From: Sphingobium sp. CR2-8
GTDB taxonomy: Bacteria > Pseudomonadota > Alphaproteobacteria > Sphingomonadales > Sphingomonadaceae
Length of the DNA: 64,000 bases
NCBI RefSeq assembly: GCF_035818615.1
Contig: NZ_JAYKZY010000002.1
Location: 436,501 to 500,500 of the forward strand
Reading direction: 5' to 3'
Part shown: piece by piece, positions 1 to 7,532 of the stretch
Position numbering within the stretch: position 1 is the first letter of the stretch
Layout: every line of letters starts with the position of its first letter
The notes under the pieces: generated by a model
The model's database searches: none
Seen by the model: only the letters and a program-made list of their open reading frames with translations
What the model was told of the DNA's origin: nothing
Made by a program: the position numbers and the translations under genes

Positions 1-70
1 CCAGCGTGCAGACTGGATAGTTGGATGACTGTGTCGTTTGATATGCTGCGCCCCGGAACCCAGGACACGA

Positions 71-102
71 ACTAAATCTATCAATGTGATTTAGTATGTC
101 AA
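71..102 (-). promoter_or_regulatory. Operator copy 1 with leftward promoter
   Basis: A 25-bp site at 71-95 has perfect 8-bp inverted arms, ACTAAATC and GATTTAGT, separated by 9 bp. It matches 21 of 25 bases of the site at 10436-10460. Read leftward, a TTGACA box (97-102) and a TAGATT box (75-80) flank it with 16-bp spacing, so it probably controls a gene left of the window that belongs to the same sugar regulon. The site lies just upstream of the ROK regulator gene, so autoregulation is also possible. Confidence 0.7.
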
Positions 103-194
103 CGGGAAAGCGTAGCTTGCCTTTCAAACTGTATGATGGTCCTACTGATCGCCATCACTGCGTGGAAATTCTAGAGGGTTCTTCGGCGATCAGC

Positions 195-1349
195 ATGGAA
201 AAGCTTGGGAGCAATGCGACAGGCGTTCGCCGCTACAATGAACGGCTTATCCTTGCCACGATCAGAAGACGGGGTGAAACGTCCAAGACCGATTTGTCCA
301 GGCTGACGGGCCTTTCACCGCAGGCAACGGTCCGCATCGTCGATAGCCTTGCCGCTGACGGCATGCTGATAAAGTCTGGCAAGCGTCTGGGCGGCATGGG
401 GCAGCCTTCGATCCTGTATCGCATCGATGGCAGCAATGGGTACACGATCGGTGCCGAAATCGGGCGTGACAGGCTGCATTGCATCATGCTCGACTTCGAT
501 GGAGCGATCATCGCGAAGGAAAGCTGGGACATCGATTTTCCCGATCCGCTAGGCGCGTCGCAGACGATCCGAGCCTTTACCGAGCAAAACACCCACCGTC
601 TTTCAGCTTCGCAGCGCGAAAATTTCCTGGGTTTCGGTATCGCGATGCCATGGTTCATCGGTGAGTGGCGGGAAGAAGCAGGTATCAAAGCCGAGCAGGC
701 CGAAGCGTGGTCCGCCGCCGATGTTGAAGGCGTCTTTCGAGACCAGCTTAGCGGCCAGGTCTATTTCGAAAATGATGGGAATGCCGGCGCTCTTGCAGAA
801 CTCATGTGCGGCGCAGGCCTTAGTCTGAACAATTTTCTCTATGTTCATATCGGCAATTTCGTGGGTGGCGGGCTGATATTGGGCGGTGAAATCGTGCGCG
901 GCAAGAATGGCAACGCGGGCGCCCTGGCATCGATGTCCGTACCCGTTGGCGGTGGAGTCGATTATCTCCTTCACACCGCATCGCTCTATCCGGTGAACGC
1001 CAAGCGCAACGGGCAACCGGTGCCACAGGATATTTGGGATGCGGCTTGCGTCAATTCGCTCGCGTTCACGATCATCAACGTCAACAGTCTGCTCGACCTG
1101 GAAGCGGTCATCCTGGGTGGCGTGCTGCCAGTCAGCCACCTTGAACAACTGCGGCATCAAATAACGGAAAGGATAAAGGAGAACGCCCCGCGCGACTTCT
1201 TCCACCCGCAATTGCTGGAGGGCGAAAATGGTGCGAGTGCGCCTGCGCGAGGGGCAGGCTTGATACCTTTATACGCTACCTATTCTCCCAACCTGACGGC
1301 GCTCTTCAACTCCGGGTCTTCGACAGCAAGCCCCGCTTCAGGTCAATGA
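195..1349 (+). CDS. ROK-family transcriptional regulator
   Basis: The product is a 384-aa protein with an N-terminal winged helix-turn-helix (about residues 8-60, including SKTDLSRLTGLSPQATV) and a C-terminal ROK sugar-sensing fold (GAEIGRDRL, NDGNAGALAE, GGGLILGGEIVRGKNG). The Cys-rich zinc loop of ROK kinases is absent, since the region after GNAGAL reads VPVGGGVDY; this favours a regulator over an active kinase. An ATG at 96 would add 33 residues, but it abuts the operator and has no ribosome binding site, so the ATG at 195 is preferred, itself with only a distant GAGGG. The gene converges on the GH32 operon and its stop lies 1 bp from the last GH32 stop. It is the likely repressor of that operon through the shared operator, with a fructose-type effector inferred. 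Confidence 0.85.
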   Translation: MEKLGSNATGVRRYNERLILATIRRRGETSKTDLSRLTGLSPQATVRIVDSLAADGMLIKSGKRLGGMGQPSILYRIDGSNGYTIGAEIGRDRLHCIMLDFDGAIIAKESWDIDFPDPLGASQTIRAFTEQNTHRLSASQRENFLGFGIAMPWFIGEWREEAGIKAEQAEAWSAADVEGVFRDQLSGQVYFENDGNAGALAELMCGAGLSLNNFLYVHIGNFVGGGLILGGEIVRGKNGNAGALASMSVPVGGGVDYLLHTASLYPVNAKRNGQPVPQDIWDAACVNSLAFTIINVNSLLDLEAVILGGVLPVSHLEQLRHQITERIKENAPRDFFHPQLLEGENGASAPARGAGLIPLYATYSPNLTALFNSGSSTASPASGQ

Positions 1350-3685
1350 CCTTTCGCCTGGCGCGGCGACGGGACCGTCCGGGCCGCGCCTGTCGGCGGC
1401 GTCACGGAAACGGGCGGCATATCGAGGTCGTACCGAAACCTGGCGCCGTCCATGGCCCAGGCTTTCAACGTCGCGTTCGCAGGTGACGTGGACGACAGGC
1501 CAAACTGATGGGCGGGCGTGGGGCCTGCATATAGCCTGAAGGAAAAGGCAGCCGCGCCATTGATGAAGACGTCGGCGACGGAATGATCGACAAAGACGTG
1601 GAAGCGGCGCGGAGGGCCGAACGCCTTTGCGTCATAGGCCCCTTCAAGAACGCTTGCTTCCCCATCATGACCATCGGTTTGCATCAATCGGCCATCGAGC
1701 GTGATGGTGCTGCTCTTGGGATCATATTCGATCTTGATCTGCCGGTCGCCGGTCGGGGAGCCGGCGAGCCAGACGCCGTAGCGTCCCAGAGGTGGGCGAC
1801 GACCAAAATCAACGTCCATTTCGAAAGCGGGGCCAAGGTCGCCGCCTTCGCGTCGGCCCACAAAATTCGTGAACTTCATCCTACGGCTATGGGCCGCATT
1901 TCTGAGCTGCGTTAATTGAGAGGAAGGACGCTGGCCAAGCGTCGTGCCGTCTTTCATCACATACCATATGCGCGGCAATGAAAAGAGATGGGCCCATCCC
2001 GCCGATTTTTGCGCCTCTGCCGAACGCCGTTCATCGACGATGCCAATAGCGGTGAGACGCCCTTGCGCATCCCGTGCAACCGTGGGGCTGAGGTGGCCGG
2101 GCAGCAGATCCAGAGGCTTGGCGAGAGGGTGATCGGGTCGAAACTGACGACCGTCCCATGTGCCGATCCAGTAGATAGCGCGTGTCGCCGGATCACCGTT
2201 TTTGCTGACCCGCCCACCGATGGGATTAACCAGGAGGATGTACCGTCCGTCACCCAGCGACTGGAATATGGGCATCTCCCAAATCTGCGATCCGATATCC
2301 ATTTGCGCAAAAGGCGCGATAGGCGGTTGCCGGTGCCAGCAATGCAGGTCTGCCATGGCGCGGCAGCGATAATGGACGAGGCCGCCCGTGCCGTCCGGCA
2401 GGCTCGCACCGATCAGCATGTGCCACGCCCCACCTTCCCGCCAAAGGACCGGATCGCGAAAATCCCGCACGCCTTGCGTGTTCAGTATCGGCCCAGCCTT
2501 GCGCCATGTCCGCAAATCAGGATCGATGCTCGTCGCGACGGAGATTCCGGGGTTGAAGCCGTCGGGATCGTGATTGACGCTCGTGTAGAACGCATAGGCG
2601 GGTCCGGTTGGCGGCAAGACGACCGATCCGGACCAGATGCCCTTCATGTCCGAGCCAGTCGTTGCGCCATCCAGCGTCGGCCAGAGCGCGTCCGGCATGT
2701 GCGTCCAGTTTACAAGGTCGCGGCTGCGCATGTGCCCCCAGTGCATCATCGTCTTGAACGGGCCGTTGGGCGTACGCTGGTAGAACAGGTGCCACCAACG
2801 CCCTCGACGTACGAGGCCATGCGGTTCGTTGGTCCAGTTCGCCGCTGGCATCGCATGATAGACAGGCCGATCCGGGTCGCCCGCGAACCGGCTGGGCGGG
2901 ACGATCAGTGACTGCGATACGGGCGGCGGTTTGATGTCGGAGGCTATGCTGCGGATATGGTCCGCGCTCTGCGCACGATCAACGACCGCGATGTCGTCGA
3001 AGGCGGCGTTCAGTCCGTTCAGGCGAAAGCCCGCTGCTGTGGCGTCTTGCCAGCTACGGGCAATCTGTAGCGGGGTTGAGGCCGACACAAAGGCGGCCGG
3101 CATGCCAACCGAATCCTGCTTTTGCAATGCGCCATTGAGATATAGCGATGCCGATCCTGAGCGAGGATCATAGGTGGCCGCGACATGAACCCAGTGCGAG
3201 AGTGGAAAAACGTCAGGCGCCTGAAGCGTCAATTGCCCCCTGTCGGTGGACACGCGCATGCCCCAGCGGCCGAACGTATCGATGAAGATGTCGAAACCCG
3301 AACTTCGGGTTGCCTGATTGATGATCGAAGCTGGCGTCAACTGATCGGCCGGCACTTCGCGATCGGACGGATAGCTTTCCAGTGCGACCCAGGTGGACGC
3401 CGTAAACCCCGCCTTAGCCGACAATTTTAGAGGCGCGGATATCCAGCTGGAAAAACCGTCGGAACGCCAAGCCTGTCCGTGAACGCCAGGCACCCGTTCG
3501 GGTTGCGGGAACTGGCTATGGATTGTGGCGCCAGGGAAGGTGGCGTCGACGGGGGCATTGTCATCAAAGTCGAGGCGCCATGCGCGATCCTGGTCTGGCG
3601 CGGGCTTCGCGAAGCCTGATCCAGCGGCAAAACTCGCCACTGCCAAAGCGATGAGAAGCTGTCGATGCACCCCCAACTGCCTCAT
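1343..3685 (-). CDS. Secreted GH32 fructan hydrolase with LamG-like domain
   Basis: The product is about 780 aa: a signal peptide (about 1-27), a concanavalin/LamG-like domain (about 30-230, with WVHVAATYD) and a GH32 beta-propeller plus C-terminal beta-sandwich. GH32 marks are present: RDP (in DFRDPVLW) for transition-state binding and WEMP, which keeps the acid/base Glu of the usual WECP. The nucleophile motif normally WMNDPNG reads WTNEPHG at about residue 283, so the catalytic Asp is Glu, which could change or abolish activity. The start is the ATG at 3685, which overlaps the previous stop as ATGA and precedes the signal peptide; a longer in-frame reading from 3757 is less likely. This is the last gene of the operon. 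A role in cleaving fructans or fructo-oligosaccharides outside the cytoplasm is inferred. Confidence 0.85.
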   Translation of the reverse strand: MRQLGVHRQLLIALAVASFAAGSGFAKPAPDQDRAWRLDFDDNAPVDATFPGATIHSQFPQPERVPGVHGQAWRSDGFSSWISAPLKLSAKAGFTASTWVALESYPSDREVPADQLTPASIINQATRSSGFDIFIDTFGRWGMRVSTDRGQLTLQAPDVFPLSHWVHVAATYDPRSGSASLYLNGALQKQDSVGMPAAFVSASTPLQIARSWQDATAAGFRLNGLNAAFDDIAVVDRAQSADHIRSIASDIKPPPVSQSLIVPPSRFAGDPDRPVYHAMPAANWTNEPHGLVRRGRWWHLFYQRTPNGPFKTMMHWGHMRSRDLVNWTHMPDALWPTLDGATTGSDMKGIWSGSVVLPPTGPAYAFYTSVNHDPDGFNPGISVATSIDPDLRTWRKAGPILNTQGVRDFRDPVLWREGGAWHMLIGASLPDGTGGLVHYRCRAMADLHCWHRQPPIAPFAQMDIGSQIWEMPIFQSLGDGRYILLVNPIGGRVSKNGDPATRAIYWIGTWDGRQFRPDHPLAKPLDLLPGHLSPTVARDAQGRLTAIGIVDERRSAEAQKSAGWAHLFSLPRIWYVMKDGTTLGQRPSSQLTQLRNAAHSRRMKFTNFVGRREGGDLGPAFEMDVDFGRRPPLGRYGVWLAGSPTGDRQIKIEYDPKSSTITLDGRLMQTDGHDGEASVLEGAYDAKAFGPPRRFHVFVDHSVADVFINGAAAFSFRLYAGPTPAHQFGLSSTSPANATLKAWAMDGARFRYDLDMPPVSVTPPTGAARTVPSPRQAKGH

Positions 3686-5187
3686 GGGGTGCGGACCGAC
3701 AACTCCCATCCTTCGAGCGACGATATAGTGGCGTGGCCGCGAGCGTGGGCGGACCACCGCAAGCTGCTCCCTGCCGGAAAGAACCGATCGGTGATCACCT
3801 TCGTCCCATCGTTGATGTAGAGTTCGAGAATGGATTCATCGACGATGACGTGGAGCCTGACCTTTCCGGAACTGAGGTCGACCGGGGCGATGTGCCGGTC
3901 TGGAAACGCATCGTGAAAGTGCGGGCCGGACCTGGTTCGATCCACGAAGACTTCATTGACCGCCGGATTGACGCCGATCAGTGTTTCATATCCGGCTTCA
4001 TCGGTAAGGGCGATGACCAGTTGCTCGGCCGCATGCGCGTCGATATCGAAGATCGCCTCAACCCGCCCACCCTGAACCGGCAGCGTCACCGGAGTCGGGC
4101 CTATCGACAGATTGCTGGCGATCCGCCGGGGGCCGCGAAACTTCGTGAGTTCTCGCACCGGCGCCTGGGCGATCCGATAGCCATCCTTTGTCCGGATCAG
4201 ATCAACCGTCCGGGGCAACGACATCAGTCCGCGCGACGGATAGGTCGGAATATTGTTCGCATAGCGCCAGTCATTCGCCCAGCCGATCCAGATACGACGG
4301 GCGTCATCCTTGGGAAGATCGTTCCATGACACCGCAGCATAAAAGTCTGCGCCATAGTCCATCCACTGCGGCGCGCTTCCCCACGTCGGATCGGGTGTGA
4401 ACTGACGCCCGTCGAAACTGCCCACGAAATACTGGCCGCCCGAGCCGCCCCCGACGCCACCGTCACCCAGATTGATCCCGAGGACCCAGCGCTTTTCGCC
4501 GCTCGTTCCGTTCTTTACCGGCAGTTCGAAAAGATCCGGGCATTCCCAATTCTTTCCACGCGCGCCCGCCGGACCGAAATCGCTGGCATGATCCCATGCC
4601 TTGAGATCCGTGGATGTGTAGATGGACAGCTTGTTTTCGACCGCCCGCACGACCAACATGATCCACCGATGGGACGGCGCATGCCAAAAGACCTTGGGAT
4701 CGCGAAACTCGGTCGACCCTATGTCGAGTATCTTGCCGTAGCGTGTAAAGGTCCGTCCCTTGTCGTTGCTGTACGCCAGATATTGGGACTGATTCTTCGT
4801 CTTGGGATCGAAGCCTGTGAAGAAGGCGATCATCGGCGGCTTGCCGTTTCGACCAAAGCCGCTGCTGTTGGCCCAGTCGATGACAGCACTGCCTGAAAAT
4901 GCCATCACATCGGTTTCGGCCAGGGCAACCGGCAATTCGGTCCAACGGACAAGATCGCGGCTGACCGCATGTCCCCAGCTCATATGTCCCCAGCGATCGC
5001 CATAGGGATTATACTGGTAGAAGAGGTGATATTCGCCGTCATAATAAACGAGGCCGTTGGGATCGTTCATCCAGTTGCGTGCTGGCGCGAAATGGAATGC
5101 CGGTGCTGCTTTCCATCCGGGCTGGGCGGCAACGCTGGACGGCAGGACTATGGCGGCGGCGATGGCGAGCGCGGTGATGCGTTTCAA
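3682..5187 (-). CDS. GH32 levanase/fructan beta-fructosidase (TTG start)
   Basis: This is a 501-aa secreted glycoside hydrolase of family 32. A signal peptide of about 21 residues ends near SSVAAQ. All three GH32 catalytic motifs are intact: WMNDPNGL (nucleophile Asp), FRDPKVFW, and WECPDLFEL (acid/base Glu). The start is read as TTG at 5187 because GGGGAGG lies just upstream and the signal peptide follows directly; that TTG overlaps the TGA of the upstream porter gene. In-frame ATGs further upstream lie inside the porter gene. The enzyme should release fructose from levan, inulin-type chains or sucrose, feeding the porter and fructokinase of the same operon. With the canonical triad it is probably the main hydrolase of the pair. 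Confidence 0.9.
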   Translation of the reverse strand: MKRITALAIAAAIVLPSSVAAQPGWKAAPAFHFAPARNWMNDPNGLVYYDGEYHLFYQYNPYGDRWGHMSWGHAVSRDLVRWTELPVALAETDVMAFSGSAVIDWANSSGFGRNGKPPMIAFFTGFDPKTKNQSQYLAYSNDKGRTFTRYGKILDIGSTEFRDPKVFWHAPSHRWIMLVVRAVENKLSIYTSTDLKAWDHASDFGPAGARGKNWECPDLFELPVKNGTSGEKRWVLGINLGDGGVGGGSGGQYFVGSFDGRQFTPDPTWGSAPQWMDYGADFYAAVSWNDLPKDDARRIWIGWANDWRYANNIPTYPSRGLMSLPRTVDLIRTKDGYRIAQAPVRELTKFRGPRRIASNLSIGPTPVTLPVQGGRVEAIFDIDAHAAEQLVIALTDEAGYETLIGVNPAVNEVFVDRTRSGPHFHDAFPDRHIAPVDLSSGKVRLHVIVDESILELYINDGTKVITDRFFPAGSSLRWSAHARGHATISSLEGWELSVRTP

Positions 5188-6536
5188 TGTATCCTCCCCA
5201 GGTCCATATCCTCCAGAGCGACGCCGTTCGTTTCCGGCATGAATTTCCATACCCAGATAAACTGAAGCAGCATCATCGCGCCGAAGAAACCGAACACCCA
5301 TCCGCCAAGCCGCGCGGCAAAGACGGGGAAGGCCCAGGTGATGGCTGCGGCCATGACCCAGTGCGTGGTGCTGCCCAAGGCCTGTCCCTTGCCGCGAACG
5401 GCGCTGGGGAAGACTTCAGAAATGAAGACCCAGATCACGGCGCCCTGCGAAACGGCGAAGGCGGCGATGAAGCCAAGCAGTCCCATCAGCACGAGTGTGC
5501 CATCGGGCGATGGGCTTTCCAGCTGTGCACCCACAAGAATAAGCGCGGCGGCGGTCAGAATGGAGCCGATATAAAGTAGCGGTTTGCGCCCGAAACGATC
5601 AATCAGGAAGAGGGCGAGTATCGTGAACACAAGGTTCGTGCCGCCGACCGCCACCGACTGTAGCATGGCGGAATCGGCGCCTGCTCCTGCAAGCTCGAAG
5701 ATGCGCGGGGCATAGTAGAGAAGGGCGTTGATGCCCGACAACTGGTTGAACATGGCGATCGCGATCGCGCATCCCACCGGCGCGGCATAGGCGGGCTGGA
5801 ACAGGCGGGGCGCGATCGATGCAGGTGCACGGACCGATGCGGCCTTTATGTGGGCGACCTCGCGGCCGGGATCGGCAAAGCCCAGCTTCGTCATGACCGC
5901 GCGCGCGACCTCTTCCCGCCCATGCCCCACCAGCCAGCGGGGGCTGTCTGGCAGAAGCATCGTCACGATCAGGAAAAGAAGCGAAGGAACGGTGACGATA
6001 CCGAACATCCACCGCCAGGCGATAGATGGTTCGAACAGCGAAGCGATGACATAGTTGGACAAGAATGCGAGGACGATGCCCAGCACGATGTTCAACTGGT
6101 TGAGTGCGACGAGCCTGCCCCGATACTGGGCTGGCGCGACCTCCGCGATGTAGATGGGGGTGACGACGGATGCGGCACCGATCGCCAGGCCGCCCAGGAA
6201 GCGGAACAGAAGCAATGTCGGCCAGGAAGGCGCGAGACCCGTGCCGAGCGACGAAACGACATAGGCGATGGCGACCGTCAGCAGCATGGGCTTCCGTCCG
6301 AAACGGTCGGCTGGCGCACCTGCTGCGAGCGATCCGATTACCGTCCCGATCAGCGCCGACGCGACGGTGAAACCCAGCGCCTGATCGCTCAATGCGAACT
6401 GCGCCTGGAGCGCGGATGTGGTCCCCGAGATGACGGCCGTATCGAAGCCGAAGAGCAGGCCGCCCAGCGCTGCGCCCGCAGCGGTGAGGATCATCGCCAG
6501 GGTGACGCGGTTTTCCGGGTGCTGCGCCTCATGCAT
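5184..6536 (-). CDS. MFS sugar porter
   Basis: The product is a 450-aa major facilitator of the sugar porter family with 12 predicted membrane segments. Family signatures are visible: GFDTAVISG in TM1, the loop motif DRFGRKP near residue 80 and again as DRFGRKPLLY near residue 315, LPDSPRWL before the central loop, and the terminal PETNGVALEDMD. It likely carries fructose or a small fructoside across the inner membrane by proton symport. The ATG overlaps the fructokinase stop by 8 bp (ATGCATGA) and the stop overlaps the TTG start of the GH32 gene, so translation is probably coupled. Confidence 0.9.
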   Translation of the reverse strand: MHEAQHPENRVTLAMILTAAGAALGGLLFGFDTAVISGTTSALQAQFALSDQALGFTVASALIGTVIGSLAAGAPADRFGRKPMLLTVAIAYVVSSLGTGLAPSWPTLLLFRFLGGLAIGAASVVTPIYIAEVAPAQYRGRLVALNQLNIVLGIVLAFLSNYVIASLFEPSIAWRWMFGIVTVPSLLFLIVTMLLPDSPRWLVGHGREEVARAVMTKLGFADPGREVAHIKAASVRAPASIAPRLFQPAYAAPVGCAIAIAMFNQLSGINALLYYAPRIFELAGAGADSAMLQSVAVGGTNLVFTILALFLIDRFGRKPLLYIGSILTAAALILVGAQLESPSPDGTLVLMGLLGFIAAFAVSQGAVIWVFISEVFPSAVRGKGQALGSTTHWVMAAAITWAFPVFAARLGGWVFGFFGAMMLLQFIWVWKFMPETNGVALEDMDLGRIH

Positions 6537-7500
6537 CGACCGAATGCTCCATGGCGGACGCCGTCGAGGACGATATCTGCCAATGGGCAGGCCAACGCCG
6601 GGTCAGCTTCCTGTATGCGATCGCAAGCGCACCCGTCAGTCCCGCAGAGGATCCTGCGGACGGCGGCACAACATATTCCATCATATCGATTTGCCTTATG
6701 CTCGCGTCATAGCCTGCCAATTGATGGATCAGAGCGTGTCGCACCCGCTCATGCATGCTGGCGGACTGCATCACGCCGCCGCCCAGAATGATGCGATCAG
6801 GACGTACGACATAGGTCAACGTCGCGCAGAGGCCTGCAATATAGTCCGCCGCGATGCGCCAGCCGTCATGATCATAGGGTAGAGATTCTGCCGGCTGTCC
6901 CCATCGTGCGGCCAGGGCCGGTCCGCTCGTCATGCCTTCAAGACAGTCGCCGTGGAAAGGACAGATGCCCGCGAAATCGGTGTCACCCTTCGCGCGAGGC
7001 AGGCGAATATGCCCTGCTTCGGGATGATTGGCGCCGCCATGAGGGGCGCTGTTCACGAACAGGCCGACGCCCACCCCTGTCCCGACCGTCACATAGGCGA
7101 ATGTGTCGAGACCCTTACCGCTGCCGAAAAGATGTTCACCGACAGCCGCGCAATTGACATCGGTGTCGATCGCGATCGGCACATCGAGCGTGTTTTCAAA
7201 GTGCCGGACGAGGGGAACGTCCTGCCACCCCTTTTTGGGCGTGGATGTGATCGCGCCATAATCGCTGGCCGTCGGCTGAAGCGACAAGGGGCCAAAGCTG
7301 CCGATCGAGAGGGCTGCTATGGGGCCATGCCTATCCCCGACATTTTCAAAGAAGGCATCGACCAATCCAAGAGTGGTGACGGGATCAGTCGTGCTGATCC
7401 GCGTCTGCGATACGATATTGCCGTCCATGTCCGTCACGCCGCACAGGAACTTGGTTCCCCCCGCTTCAATACCGCCCAGCAGTTGTCCCGATTGATCCAT
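6529..7500 (-). CDS. ROK-family fructokinase
   Basis: The product is a 323-aa cytoplasmic sugar kinase. The phosphate-binding loop GGIEAGGTKF is at residues 9-18, the catalytic Asp is in IDTDVNCAA, and YVTVGTGVGVG follows. The zinc site typical of fructokinase-type ROK enzymes is seen as GHIRLPR followed by CPFHGDCLEG. It should phosphorylate fructose released by the GH32 enzymes. It lies 32 bp downstream of the receptor gene and overlaps the porter start. Closely related enzymes can also use mannose, which cannot be excluded from sequence. Confidence 0.9.
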   Translation of the reverse strand: MDQSGQLLGGIEAGGTKFLCGVTDMDGNIVSQTRISTTDPVTTLGLVDAFFENVGDRHGPIAALSIGSFGPLSLQPTASDYGAITSTPKKGWQDVPLVRHFENTLDVPIAIDTDVNCAAVGEHLFGSGKGLDTFAYVTVGTGVGVGLFVNSAPHGGANHPEAGHIRLPRAKGDTDFAGICPFHGDCLEGMTSGPALAARWGQPAESLPYDHDGWRIAADYIAGLCATLTYVVRPDRIILGGGVMQSASMHERVRHALIHQLAGYDASIRQIDMMEYVVPPSAGSSAGLTGALAIAYRKLTRRWPAHWQISSSTASAMEHSVDA

Positions 7501-7532
7501 GTATAGATGACCCTTTCTGCCGGTCGGCAGTC

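Noticed and set aside
96..194. Longer N-terminus of the ROK regulator
   Set aside because: The ATG abuts the operator and lacks a ribosome binding site; the residues do not resemble the family.
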